Shown here: positions 39,247 to 48,502 of the stretch, one piece after another
How positions within the stretch are numbered: the stretch's first letter is position 1
Layout: each line of letters begins with the position of its first letter
Assembly: GCA_017538365.1 (NCBI GenBank)
Contig: JAFYIZ010000035.1
Coordinates: 1-64,000, forward strand
DNA length: 64,000 bases
Origin: a bacterium
GTDB lineage: Bacteria; UBP6; UBA1177
Direction of reading: 5' to 3'
Made by a program: the position numbers and the translations under genes
Notes under the pieces: generated by a model
Databases searched by the model: none
Told to the model about the DNA's origin: nothing
What the model saw: the letters and a program-made list of their open reading frames with translations, nothing else

Positions 39247-39987
39247 CTATTTTGATTTGAAGACAGGTCCTTCCTTGCATACGAGGAAGCTGCCGCCGGC
39301 TGTTTCTATCCTGCAGCCGAGGCATGCGCCTATTCCGCAGCCCATCGTCGTTTCGTAAGATTTATAAAGTTCCGTTAAATTGAATTTTTTGCACGTTTTT
39401 TCAACGCAGTCCATCATTATGAGAGGTCCGCAGGTGCAGATCTCACTTGGCGCAAACCCTTTTTCGAGCATGGTCTCGAGCACTTCATGCGGATATTTTT
39501 TAAGTCCATAGCTTCCATCGTCTGTAACTATCGTAACTTCACCCAATTCTCTGAATTTTTCTTCCATGAGAACAGAATCTTTATCTCTGAAACCGAGAAT
39601 GAAGTGTTTTTGTGCCGCTTTTGAGATTTTAGCAGTGTAGAAAAGAGGTGCGACACCTATTCCGCCGCCGATGCAGAGAAGAATTCCGGTCGTGTCGGGG
39701 AAGCTGTTTCCCAAATATCCCGTGATCCTGATTTTTTCGCCCGGCCTCATTTCTGAAAGCATCTTCGTTCCCTTGCCGACGACTTTGACAAGAAGCGAAA
39801 GAACGCCGTCATTCCAGTCGAAAACCGAGATCGGACGCGGAAGGAAAGGCATAGTCAAGCCGTCAGTTTTCGAGAGCATGAGGAACTGCCCCGCCTGCGG
39901 GACTTCGTCAAAATCCACATTCATCAAAAAAGTGTCTTTTGTGACAAAAACGTTTGAAACTATTGAGCAAATTTTACTTGTTTTCAT
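39247..39987 (-). CDS. pyrK: Dihydroorotate dehydrogenase electron transfer subunit PyrK-like
   Basis: 246 residues. A ferredoxin-reductase-type flavoprotein passing electrons between NAD and a partner dehydrogenase. FAD site FLPRPISVFDW, NAD-domain CIGGGIGVAPL, and the C-terminal [2Fe-2S] cysteines in MGCGIGACLGCRI...VCKEGP are all present, which is the PyrK pattern. No pyrD is adjacent, so the partner lies elsewhere, or the protein serves another oxidoreductase. It lies in a tight operon with the oxidoreductase upstream. Confidence 0.85.
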   Translation of the reverse strand: MKTSKICSIVSNVFVTKDTFLMNVDFDEVPQAGQFLMLSKTDGLTMPFLPRPISVFDWNDGVLSLLVKVVGKGTKMLSEMRPGEKIRITGYLGNSFPDTTGILLCIGGGIGVAPLFYTAKISKAAQKHFILGFRDKDSVLMEEKFRELGEVTIVTDDGSYGLKKYPHEVLETMLEKGFAPSEICTCGPLIMMDCVEKTCKKFNLTELYKSYETTMGCGIGACLGCRIETAGGSFLVCKEGPVFKSK

Positions 39988-39993
39988 GTTTCC

Positions 39994-41064
39994 TCAAAAA
40001 TTCGTTCTTCCGAGTTTCGATTCTTTCGGCTCGAAAACAAGGTGGACTTCCTTGCCGGTTTCGACCGATTCGTAGATCGCGTTGATGAGTTCGAGCGATT
40101 TTCTCCCTTCGAGACCGTCAACGAGAGCGTGTTTGCCGTTTTCGATGCAGTCGATGACGCTCTCAAGGTAACGGATGTGCCCGAATCCGTAGACATTAGG
40201 CGGGTTTTCGCTGTATTTTTCCAAAATTTCCTTTCTTTCGTCGGGAGTTTCGCCTTCAAAATTCCACTCCTGCATTTTGTTTACCGCAAAGCCGCCGATG
40301 ACGCAGTTTCCTTTCTCTCCCAAAATCGAAAGAGAGCCTTCAAGGTCTGCCGGACGCGTCGCCGTGGTCGCTTCGACTATTCCGAGTGCGCCGTTTCTGA
40401 ACTTGATTATCGCGGCGCAGGTGTCGTCAGCTTCGATGTTTACGAGATAAGTTCCGTTCATCGCCATGACGCTCACAGGTTCGCCGAGCATCCATTCGAG
40501 CAGGTCGATGTGGTGGCTTGCCTGGTTCGTGATGACGCCGCCGTCATAAGCCCATGTTCCGCGCCACGGATCGGCATCGTAGTATTCCTGCTTCCTGCAC
40601 CAGCGGACTCGGACTGTTCCCATCACGAGCTTGCCGAAACCGCCGCTTTCGAGTTTTTTCCTCAAAATCTGCACCGGCAGATTGAAGCGGTTCTGCTTTA
40701 CGATGAAAAGCCTTACTCCGTTCATGTCGCAGGTACGGATCATCTCGTCGGCATCGCTTAATTTCAGCGCCATCGGCTTTTCGCAGACGATGTGCTTCTT
40801 GTATTTTTTCACGATGTCGATAACGTGTTTGGGGTGAAGTCCGCTCGGAGTGAGAACGTTGACAACATCGACTTCGGGATGCTTTTGAAGCATTTCGTCG
40901 TAGCTTTCATACCACGGAACTCCGGCCATAACACCGGCTTTCTTAGCTTTTTCGGGAACGATATCGCACACCGCGACAAGCTCTGCTTTCGGTATGTTCA
41001 AAAGAGCATCAATGTGTTTTTTTACGATCCTGCCGCAGCCGACAAGGGCGAATTTAAGAGTCAT
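39994..41064 (-). CDS. Gfo/Idh/MocA-family sugar dehydrogenase, WlbA/WbpB-like
   Basis: 356 residues. Rossmann entry LVGCGRIVKKH and the family motif CEKPMA. The segments KQNRFNLPVQ, RVRWCRKQEYYD, WRGTW and NQASHHIDLLEWMLG closely follow the WlbA/WbpB type, which oxidises C3 of UDP-N-acetylglucosaminuronate on the way to diacetamido sugars of O-antigens. That assignment is by pattern; the pathway partners are not in the window. It lies 18 bases after dapA and six before pyrK. Confidence 0.75.
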   Translation of the reverse strand: MTLKFALVGCGRIVKKHIDALLNIPKAELVAVCDIVPEKAKKAGVMAGVPWYESYDEMLQKHPEVDVVNVLTPSGLHPKHVIDIVKKYKKHIVCEKPMALKLSDADEMIRTCDMNGVRLFIVKQNRFNLPVQILRKKLESGGFGKLVMGTVRVRWCRKQEYYDADPWRGTWAYDGGVITNQASHHIDLLEWMLGEPVSVMAMNGTYLVNIEADDTCAAIIKFRNGALGIVEATTATRPADLEGSLSILGEKGNCVIGGFAVNKMQEWNFEGETPDERKEILEKYSENPPNVYGFGHIRYLESVIDCIENGKHALVDGLEGRKSLELINAIYESVETGKEVHLVFEPKESKLGRTNF

Positions 41065-41082
41065 TTTTCCTCGGAATTTTGA

Positions 41083-41964
41083 TTATAAAGTTGCTTTGAT
41101 TTTTTCAAAATCTTTAATTATATCGGTAAGTTTTGCTAAATTTGCATCTTCCATGTTCGCAAGAGGTGCGCGGAAAACGTTTCCGCATTTTTTCATCAGG
41201 TGAAGGGCTTCTTTTACAGGGATCGGATTTGATTCCATGAACATCGCGTGATTGATCTTGTTCGTTGCGATCTGGATCTTAGCCGCTTTTGCAAAATCAC
41301 CCGTTAGAGCAGCATCCACCATTTTTACGCAGATTTCAGGATAAATATTGGACAAAACACTGATGACACCTTTGCCGCCCATCGAAATGAAGGGAACGAC
41401 CGTAAAATCGTCTCCCGAAAGGAAGTCGAAGCGGTTAGTTCCGACTGCATCGAGATAGTCCGCAAGTCTTCCGAGATCGCCTGTCGCCTCTTTGACTGCA
41501 ACGACGTTTTTGATTTCGGTTATCATTTTAAGTGCTGCAGGCGCGATATTGAGTCCGGTACGCCCAGGTACGTTGTAAAGCACGATCTTTGCGCCCGTTG
41601 CGGCAACTGCGCTGTAGTGCGCGAACAAGCCTTTCGGAGTGGGCTTATTGTAGTAAGGGGTAACGATGAGGACTTTTTCAAAGCCCACTTTTAGTGCGAT
41701 CTCAGTCTGTTTCACGCTGTCAGCCGTATTGTTGGTTCCCGTTCCTGCAACAAGGTCCAAAGCGGGGCAGTGTTCTTTCGTGAAGCGGAAAAGCTCTTCT
41801 TTTTCCTCGTGATTCAAAGTTGCTCCCTCGCCTGTCGTTCCTGCGACGACAACGCCAGAAACCTTAGCTTTTACCTGCTCTTCAAGCAGTTTTCCGAATG
41901 CATCGAAATCGATTTTCCCCGACTCTTTGAACGGGGTAACGATAGCCGTGTAGACACCTTTCAT
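41083..41964 (-). CDS. dapA: 4-hydroxy-tetrahydrodipicolinate synthase
   Basis: 293 residues, typical length. It condenses pyruvate with aspartate semialdehyde in lysine and diaminopimelate synthesis. GTTGEGATL, the Tyr of LYNVPGRTG and the Schiff-base Lys in VVAVKEATGD are all present. Its start is one base after the relA/spoT stop, so it is co-translated in the operon. Confidence 0.95.
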   Translation of the reverse strand: MKGVYTAIVTPFKESGKIDFDAFGKLLEEQVKAKVSGVVVAGTTGEGATLNHEEKEELFRFTKEHCPALDLVAGTGTNNTADSVKQTEIALKVGFEKVLIVTPYYNKPTPKGLFAHYSAVAATGAKIVLYNVPGRTGLNIAPAALKMITEIKNVVAVKEATGDLGRLADYLDAVGTNRFDFLSGDDFTVVPFISMGGKGVISVLSNIYPEICVKMVDAALTGDFAKAAKIQIATNKINHAMFMESNPIPVKEALHLMKKCGNVFRAPLANMEDANLAKLTDIIKDFEKIKATL

Positions 41965-41965
41965 T

Positions 41966-44284
41966 TTAACCTCTGTAATTTACGCTGTTGATCTTAAAAT
42001 CTATGATAACTTCTTTGTCTTTAAGTGATTCCTTAAGATTTTCAACACTTTGGATGTTCGAACCCTGAACCGTGACATAAACTTTGCCGGAGTATTCGTC
42101 GGCGTCGTCGGCGTTGAGGTGAAGACTCGAAATGTTGAAATTTTTGTCGTTGAGTTCGTTTGCAAGCTCCATCAGCGCCCCTTTTCTGTTCTGGAGACTG
42201 ATTATGAACGAAATCTCGTAGCGCGGATATTCGAACCAGTAGACGTTTTCCTTCAGATGTTCCGCATCGATTTTCGCGATTTTCGGACATTTGTGCTTGT
42301 GGAGGATGTAGCCTTCGTCCGATGAAACCACGGCGGCAACGATATCGCCTTCAGCAGGCTGGCAGCAGCGCGCGATTTTGTAGTCGCTTATCATGCCGAT
42401 ATCTTTGATGAAAATCGGGGAGAGATCTTCCGTTCTTTCGTCCTGAAGCACGAAAAGAGGCGCGACCCTGCGCGGGAATGCGTTTATGAGCCTTGAAATC
42501 TCGTCGGATGAGAAAAACGCCTCGATGACTGACTCGAGTTTGAGTTCGCCCGTTGCCGTCTTGATGAAAAACGTGCTCAAAGTGTTCTGTTTCGGCAGGG
42601 AATATTTTTTTGCGAAACTTAAGAAAGCGCGCTGTTTTTCAAGAGTGTCGAAGAATTCGCCTCTTTCCTGCGATACGAAAAGCGGTTTTAGAATGTCACG
42701 CCCTTTGTTTTCCAGAATTTTGTCCTGCTGCTTCTGCAGATAGCGCTTGATGAACTGTTTGGCCCGCTGCGTTTTGACGAAATCGAGCCAGTCTTCACGC
42801 GGATTCTGGTTTTCGGCAGTCTCGACCTTGACTTCGTCCTTGCTCTGCAGAACCTGGCTTATCGTCGCGCGTTTGCCGTTTACCGTTCCGCCGATGCACT
42901 TTTCGCCGAGATCGCTGTGGATCGCGTAGGCAAAATCGAGAAGCGTCGCACCTTCGGGAAGCGAAATTTCTTCTCCGGTAGGTGTGAAAACTATCATTTT
43001 GTCGAGCGGAAGAAGGTTTTCGATGTCGCTGACGAAGGCTTCGGGCTTAGACGACGAGTCGATAAGTTCGCTGAAAATCGATTTGAGCCACTCGGCAAGA
43101 GTGTCGCGGTATGCCGGGTCGTCCTTGATCTTCCACTTGGAAAGCTGTCCTTCCTGCGCCACGCGCTCCATCTCTTCGGTGCAGATCTGAAATTCGACAA
43201 AGTATTCCTTAAAACGTATCAGTGTGTGGAGCGACTGGTAACCGTTCACTTTCGGAGTCGAAATGTAGTCCTTGAGGTAGCGCTGCACCAGCGAAAATCC
43301 AGGGAAAAGGTGGAGCATTCCGAGCACTGTGTAGCAGTCGAAAACATCGTCGGTTTTGAGGACGATCCTGACAGAAAGTATGTTTTTGAGGTCGCCGACT
43401 TCAAGGTTTTTCTTCAGTGTTTTCGTGTAGATGTAGTAGTAGGACTTAGTTTTGCAGTAGACTCTCGCAATCTTTTTCGCCATGAACGGAGCGAAATCCC
43501 TGAAAACATTTTTCGTCTTTTCGTCGAGCGTTTCGGCGGTCGCTGCCAGATTAGGGTAAGTTTCGTTTACGCAGCGGTCGATCTGAGCCCATTCTTCGGG
43601 AAATCCGAAGTAGAATGAAAGTGATTCAAGAGCCTCTTTCAGCCAGTAGATACCGAGCCTGTGGGCGAGCGGAACGTAAAGATTGAGAGTTTCGAGCGCG
43701 ATCCGTTTCTGCTTTTCGGGGATCATCGCGTCAAGCGTCGTCATGTTGTGCAGACGGTCGAAAAGTTTTATTATGATTATGCGCGAATCGTTCTGTGCGA
43801 AAGTGAGAAGTTTTTTTATTGCGGTTGCCTGCTTTTCTTCCCGCGTAAGTTTACGGCAGATCTCTTCGTTTTCGATTTTTTCCCTGATTTCGGTGAGTTT
43901 CGTGACGCCGTCAACAAGGTTTGCGACATTTTTCCCGAAAGCCGCTTCGATTTCTTCGACAGTCATGCTCGTATCTTCGACCGTGTCGTGCAGAAGTCCG
44001 GCAATAACGCAGTCATCATCCATTCCGCTAACGGCCAGAAGGTATGCGACGGTGTATGGGTGGAAAATGTAAGGTTCGCCGCTTTTTCTCACGACTCCGC
44101 TGTGTGCCGCGGAAGCCATCGCTATCGCCTGATGGATCCTTCCCGTGATTGCCGCGAGTTCGTCGGGGTCTTTGATTCCGGAGTGTTTCTCGACTTCGCG
44201 GATTATCGAATCGGGTCTGACAACTTTCGGAATGTTGATGTAAAGTTCGCTTTTTAAAATGGAGAGCAGTTTCTTTTTGTCCAT
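41966..44284 (-). CDS. RelA/SpoT-family (p)ppGpp synthetase/hydrolase
   Basis: 772 residues. HD hydrolase domain with HPYTVAYLL and LLHDTVEDT, so hydrolysis is probably active; synthetase domain with SVRIVLKTDD, KDYISTPKVNGYQSLHT; TGS domain around FTPTGEEISLPEGATLLDFAYAIH; a helical/Cys region (ARCCQPAEGD); and a C-terminal ACT domain. It should control the stringent response as a bifunctional Rel. It lies one base after gmk, which uses GMP, a layout recalling gmk-rpoZ-spoT without rpoZ. Confidence 0.94.
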   Translation of the reverse strand: MDKKKLLSILKSELYINIPKVVRPDSIIREVEKHSGIKDPDELAAITGRIHQAIAMASAAHSGVVRKSGEPYIFHPYTVAYLLAVSGMDDDCVIAGLLHDTVEDTSMTVEEIEAAFGKNVANLVDGVTKLTEIREKIENEEICRKLTREEKQATAIKKLLTFAQNDSRIIIIKLFDRLHNMTTLDAMIPEKQKRIALETLNLYVPLAHRLGIYWLKEALESLSFYFGFPEEWAQIDRCVNETYPNLAATAETLDEKTKNVFRDFAPFMAKKIARVYCKTKSYYYIYTKTLKKNLEVGDLKNILSVRIVLKTDDVFDCYTVLGMLHLFPGFSLVQRYLKDYISTPKVNGYQSLHTLIRFKEYFVEFQICTEEMERVAQEGQLSKWKIKDDPAYRDTLAEWLKSIFSELIDSSSKPEAFVSDIENLLPLDKMIVFTPTGEEISLPEGATLLDFAYAIHSDLGEKCIGGTVNGKRATISQVLQSKDEVKVETAENQNPREDWLDFVKTQRAKQFIKRYLQKQQDKILENKGRDILKPLFVSQERGEFFDTLEKQRAFLSFAKKYSLPKQNTLSTFFIKTATGELKLESVIEAFFSSDEISRLINAFPRRVAPLFVLQDERTEDLSPIFIKDIGMISDYKIARCCQPAEGDIVAAVVSSDEGYILHKHKCPKIAKIDAEHLKENVYWFEYPRYEISFIISLQNRKGALMELANELNDKNFNISSLHLNADDADEYSGKVYVTVQGSNIQSVENLKESLKDKEVIIDFKINSVNYRG

Positions 44285-44285
44285 T

Positions 44286-44936
44286 TTACTCCGTGAGTTT
44301 TTTTATAGTCTCCAAATTGTGGAATATAGAAGAATCGGTGTGCGCCGAAATTATCGCAGTCATCTGGGCTTCAGCGACTTTCAGGTCGTTGTTTACTACA
44401 ACAAAATCGAAGTGCGGATACTGCCGCATCTCGTTTTTCGCATTGTGAAGGCGCGTTTTTATAACTTCGGGATTATCTGTCGCCCGCAGACGGAGGCGCG
44501 ATTCAAGCTCTTCCATCGAAGGAGGCAGCACAAGAATGAGAACAGCCTCTTGCGGAAAGGCTTTTTTGATGTTTATCGCACCCTGATAGTCGATGTCGCA
44601 GATTATATCCTTGCCGCAGTCAAGCTGATGCTGCAGAAAATCGAGCGGTGTTCCGTAGAAGTTGCCGTGGACTTCGGCCCATTCTGCAAAAAGTCCAGCT
44701 TCTCTCTTTGCAAAAAACTCCTCTTTTGAAAGGAAAAAATAATCAACGCCGTCAATTTCTTTACCGCGCGGAGCTCTCGTTGTGCATGAAACCGATTCGG
44801 CAAGGAGCGGAAAACGCTCGCGCAGAAGGCCTACCAAAGTGGTTTTGCCCGCGCCTGACGGAGCCGAAATAACGAAAATTTTACCGTGATTGATATGTTT
44901 TGAGTCGTTCAAGGCAAACTCCGAGTCAATTTTCAT
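44286..44936 (-). CDS. gmk: Guanylate kinase
   Basis: 216 residues. It phosphorylates GMP to GDP. P-loop SAPSGAGKTTL, then SCTTRAPRGKEIDGVDYFF and the GMP-binding EWAEVHGNFYGTP are all canonical. The N-terminus is about ten residues longer than usual. It is the first gene of the compact leftward operon to the TPR lipoprotein; a 93-base gap separates it from the ACP gene. Confidence 0.95.
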   Translation of the reverse strand: MKIDSEFALNDSKHINHGKIFVISAPSGAGKTTLVGLLRERFPLLAESVSCTTRAPRGKEIDGVDYFFLSKEEFFAKREAGLFAEWAEVHGNFYGTPLDFLQHQLDCGKDIICDIDYQGAINIKKAFPQEAVLILVLPPSMEELESRLRLRATDNPEVIKTRLHNAKNEMRQYPHFDFVVVNNDLKVAEAQMTAIISAHTDSSIFHNLETIKKLTE

Positions 44937-45029
44937 AAAACCGCGGTAATATATAATATTTTATATATAATTCAAAAAAATGCAGGCTGAAAAAGAGAGG
45001 TTAAAGTGATTTTTTAGTGTTGGTTCAAT

Positions 45030-45278
45030 CTATTTCGATTGATTTTTGTAAATAAGATCGACCGCATCACCGATGGTTTTGATGTTGTCCATATCCTTGT
45101 CGTCCATCTTTATTTTGAAGACGTTTTCAAGTTCCATGGCAAAATCGGTTATATCGATGGAATCGGCATTGAGATCTTCCTGGAAATAGGAAGTTTCCTT
45201 GATTTCGATATTTTTCTTGGGAACCAGCTTTTCTTTTGCAAGCTTTATGACCTTTTCCAAGATTTCGTTTCTTTCCAT
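45030..45278 (-). CDS. Acyl carrier protein
   Basis: 82 residues from the ATG at 45278 (GGAGGA upstream); a TTG four codons earlier overlaps that ribosome site. The phosphopantetheine Ser is S40 in NADSIDITDF, where the usual DSL is DSI. Not next to fatty-acid genes, so it may be the general ACP or a specialised one, for example for lipid A or a glycolipid. Confidence 0.88.
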   Translation of the reverse strand: MERNEILEKVIKLAKEKLVPKKNIEIKETSYFQEDLNADSIDITDFAMELENVFKIKMDDKDMDNIKTIGDAVDLIYKNQSK

Positions 45279-45353
45279 TTTATCCTCCAAGTTTCATAAT
45301 ACCCAAAACGACGTGCTTTTTTAATCGTTACACAAAAATTGTCAAATTTCTAT

Positions 45354-45408
45354 GTCATTCGGAGAGAAACGAAGAATCTTGAGATGTTTCGCTTTGCTCA
45401 ACATGACG
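45354..45408. repeat. Dispersed repeat, GTCATTCTGAGC family
   Basis: GTCATTCGGAGA...GAAGAATCTTGAGATGTTTCGC...CAACATGACG, just after the 3' end of the EEP lipoprotein gene and before the ACP gene. Confidence 0.8.
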
Positions 45409-45414
45409 ACGGTA

Positions 45415-46650
45415 CTATTTGTTTTCCACACTCATGACGGCTGTTATTCCGTAGTGGTCGGAGACGGAATAGCTTGTTTTTGTCTGAGTTTCTTTGTTAA
45501 AATCGGTGAATTCGTTGAGGAAAATTCTTCCCGATGAAAATTCATAGCCTTTTTTCTCCAAAAAGAAGATGTGGTCGGGAACCGATTCCTGCGCTTCGTC
45601 CGAAACGAAAGGATTGTCAGGGCATACTGTGCAGTCGAGTTCTTCTTTCGGTTCGACATCGAAATAGGGGTCGTACCAGCCGTTTTCTTCAAGAAGTGCG
45701 ACCGGGGCAGGGTTGTGTTCGCTGATGTTTCCGGCCGCAATGTTTCCGTCAAAATCACCAAGAATGATGCGCTGAACGACATCGTCCTCGACCGGGATAG
45801 CGAGGATTTGTTCGATCTGAGTCAGCTGTTCGTCTTCCCAGCTTTCTCCGAAGCCGTCGTATTCGGTTTCACTTACAGGTGAAAGTCCGGTGCAGATAAT
45901 TTGTATTTTGCCGATGCCGTCTTTTTCTACATTTGCTGCTACCGCAGTTCTCATTCTGCCGAAAGATCTTAATTTTACTGGCGTTTTGTTCGACATCGGA
46001 AGTTTTGACGCAAGAAGGACACCGCTGTTTCCGTCGAACTCGTATTTAAGTTTTTTTGCCGGAATTTTTGTGTCCGTCATGCATGTTTCCAGGATTTCCT
46101 GATAATTGCCGCCCGCAATGGCTTCAACACCGTTTCCTATCATACAGTTTCGGCAATCTGCCGGAAGTTCGAGAAAACTCTGCCAGCAGTTCTGTACGAT
46201 ACATGCTGCATCGTAGTCGGAACAGTTCTGCATAACGCATGAGAGTACCGGAGTAATGTCTTCCGTTGAACATGAGGCCGGAATAGTCTGAGCTGAGGTA
46301 TGTTCAAGGTCGTCGTCTTCGTTGCTCGTTTTTGCATAAAGAGCGTAGTCGTAACCGTAATCTCTTTTCAGCATATTGCGGACTTCGTCAATGATCTTCA
46401 CTTTTTTGCTGTTCTCACCGTAAAGATCCTGAATACAGAGAATGTCACTGTTATTTTCGGCTAAAACAAATTCCATTTTCTTGAATCTTTTGCCTTTAAA
46501 TGCGAGATCGTCGGTCATTTTTGCATTGAAAGTCGTAAGCGATAGCATTCTGTCGCTGGTCTCGAAACCTTCAATGTTGTTGCTGCACGAAACGAGCGCA
46601 AATGCAGCGGATAAAGCCGCAAATATGTAGATTTTAAAACGGTTTTTCAT
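45415..46650 (-). CDS. Secreted lipoprotein with endonuclease/exonuclease/phosphatase-like fold
   Basis: 411 residues. Lipobox LVSC (Cys22). Fold landmarks in order: LTTFNAKM, the ILCIQDLYG strand (Asp where Glu is usual), ILGDFDGN (GDFN-like), DHIFF and the terminal SDHYGITA. That order fits the EEP superfamily. A Cys-rich insert (residues about 118-165 with at least seven Cys) and CTVCPDNPF are unusual. Activity could be on DNA, RNA, phospholipid or sugar phosphates; the changed acidic residue leaves activity uncertain. Confidence 0.65.
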   Translation of the reverse strand: MKNRFKIYIFAALSAAFALVSCSNNIEGFETSDRMLSLTTFNAKMTDDLAFKGKRFKKMEFVLAENNSDILCIQDLYGENSKKVKIIDEVRNMLKRDYGYDYALYAKTSNEDDDLEHTSAQTIPASCSTEDITPVLSCVMQNCSDYDAACIVQNCWQSFLELPADCRNCMIGNGVEAIAGGNYQEILETCMTDTKIPAKKLKYEFDGNSGVLLASKLPMSNKTPVKLRSFGRMRTAVAANVEKDGIGKIQIICTGLSPVSETEYDGFGESWEDEQLTQIEQILAIPVEDDVVQRIILGDFDGNIAAGNISEHNPAPVALLEENGWYDPYFDVEPKEELDCTVCPDNPFVSDEAQESVPDHIFFLEKKGYEFSSGRIFLNEFTDFNKETQTKTSYSVSDHYGITAVMSVENK

Positions 46651-46668
46651 GTTTGACCTCTTTATTTA

Positions 46669-48411
46669 TCAATCATAGTAAAGTGCTTTTACGATTTCGC
46701 TGAAAGTCGTGACTCCGTCGGCAAGTTTGCGGATCGCAGCTTCCTTCAAAGTCATCATTCCGTCCATGACCGCATTGTTTCTGAGTTCTTCGGTAGTTGC
46801 GCCGCTTGAAATCAGAGAGCGCATTTTTGCCGTTACCGGCATATACTCAACAATAGCGGTTCTTCCTTTGTAGCCGGTAAAGCGGCATTTGACGCACCCT
46901 TCAGAATCGCGGATTTTGTAAGTGTGTTCAAGCGGAAGGTGGAGCGTTATCTTTTCTTCTTCAGTCATTTCGCGGGTGAAAGCGCAGTGCGGACAGACTC
47001 TTCTGACGAGTCTCTGCGCGACGACGGCATTGAGAACGCTTGCGATAAGGAAAGGTTCGACTCCCAAATCTCCGAGCCTTTCAACTGCGGTCGCAGTATC
47101 GTTTGTGTGGAGCGTCGAAAGCACCAGGTGACCGGTGAGTGCGGCCTGAACGGCATTTGCGGCGGTCTCTTTGTCTCGAATCTCGCCTATCATAACGATA
47201 TCGGGGTCCTGTCTTAAAATGTGTCGCAGCGCGCTTGAAAAAGTGATCCCCGCTTTGACGTTGACACCCATCTGGTTGATTTCATTGATTACGATTTCAA
47301 TAGGGTCTTCAACGGAAATGATGTTTATTTCGGGAGAAGCCATGGTTTTCAGAGTCGAATAAAGCGTAGTCGATTTACCGCTTCCGGTAGGGCCTGTGAC
47401 AAGCACCATTCCGTAAGATTTTTTCATCGCCTCTTCGAAAGATTTCTTCTGCTCGTCCGTAAAGCCTATATTGCTGATATCTTTAATAAAATTACCGGAT
47501 TCCAAAATTCTGAGAACCATTTTTTCGCCGCTGACTACCGGAATCGTGCTGGCACGGAGTTCGACAGTCTGACCCGTTTCGGTGAGAACCTTTATTCTGC
47601 CGTCCTGCGGACGCCTTTTTTCGGCAATATCCATTTTTGCAAGCATTTTGAGACGGCTCAAAAATGGAAGGTGCGCCTCGGCCGGAAACGAATAAATCGT
47701 GTGGAGAACGCCGTCAAGCCTGAAGCGGATCAGGGTCTCCGCGGGTTTCGGCTCGATGTGGATGTCGCTTGCCTCCTGCTCGATTGCGTATTTCAGCATA
47801 TAGTCGACAGCATTGATGATGTGCTTGTCGTCCATATTTTTTGCCTGACCCAGACCGGTGAGGTTTTCCAAATTGTTGTAATTTTCTTTGGAATGATCGT
47901 CCGCTGCCGCCTTTATTGACTTTTTGAAGCCGAAAAGATCGTCGATGGTTTTATCGATTTCCTGAGCTGAAGCGACAACCGGAATTATTTCACATCCGCA
48001 TGATGTCGAAAGCTGGTCGATGAGATCCATTCTGAAAGGGTCTGCCATCGCGACAACAAGAGCATCGCCTTCTTTGTAAAGCGGGATAAGCCGGTTGAGT
48101 TTGCCGTATTTCGCGCTTATCAGCTTAACCACAAGCTGTGAATCGATTTTCAGCGGGTCGATGACCATGTATTCGCAGCCGCTGCGCGCCGCAATCAGCT
48201 TTAAAAGCTGTTCTTCTTCGCACTTGATTTTTTCACCTTCGCACGCAAAAGCGACAAGCTCGGTAACAAAAGGTTCCCTGCGGAAGTTGTTCTGAAACAT
48301 CGACTCGTAGTAGTCGCGCCTTGCAAGAATAAGCTCCTTCTGGTTTTTGTTTATCACCGAATATTCTTCAAGCATATCGAGAAGAATCGAAGGGGTAAGC
48401 TCTATTTTCAT
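46669..48411 (-). CDS. PilB/GspE-type secretion ATPase
   Basis: 580 residues. An MshEN-like N-terminal domain (about 1-150) precedes the ATPase: Walker A GPTGSGKSTTLY, Asp-rich ISVEDPIEIV, Walker B IVMIGEIRD, His box STLHTND, and a zinc tetracysteine (CPHC and CVKC). It powers type IV pilus extension or type II secretion. No pilin or PilC/GspF genes are adjacent. The FrzS-like gene at 51 kb would fit pilus control. AAAGGAG supports the ATG. Confidence 0.92.
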   Translation of the reverse strand: MKIELTPSILLDMLEEYSVINKNQKELILARRDYYESMFQNNFRREPFVTELVAFACEGEKIKCEEEQLLKLIAARSGCEYMVIDPLKIDSQLVVKLISAKYGKLNRLIPLYKEGDALVVAMADPFRMDLIDQLSTSCGCEIIPVVASAQEIDKTIDDLFGFKKSIKAAADDHSKENYNNLENLTGLGQAKNMDDKHIINAVDYMLKYAIEQEASDIHIEPKPAETLIRFRLDGVLHTIYSFPAEAHLPFLSRLKMLAKMDIAEKRRPQDGRIKVLTETGQTVELRASTIPVVSGEKMVLRILESGNFIKDISNIGFTDEQKKSFEEAMKKSYGMVLVTGPTGSGKSTTLYSTLKTMASPEINIISVEDPIEIVINEINQMGVNVKAGITFSSALRHILRQDPDIVMIGEIRDKETAANAVQAALTGHLVLSTLHTNDTATAVERLGDLGVEPFLIASVLNAVVAQRLVRRVCPHCAFTREMTEEEKITLHLPLEHTYKIRDSEGCVKCRFTGYKGRTAIVEYMPVTAKMRSLISSGATTEELRNNAVMDGMMTLKEAAIRKLADGVTTFSEIVKALYYD

Positions 48412-48502
48412 TTGAACTCCTTTTTCAAAAAACGGTGATTTTTACCATACTACAAAAAAACATCAATAAAATTAAAACAATTAAAGGAAACTCAGCAAAA
48501 AA

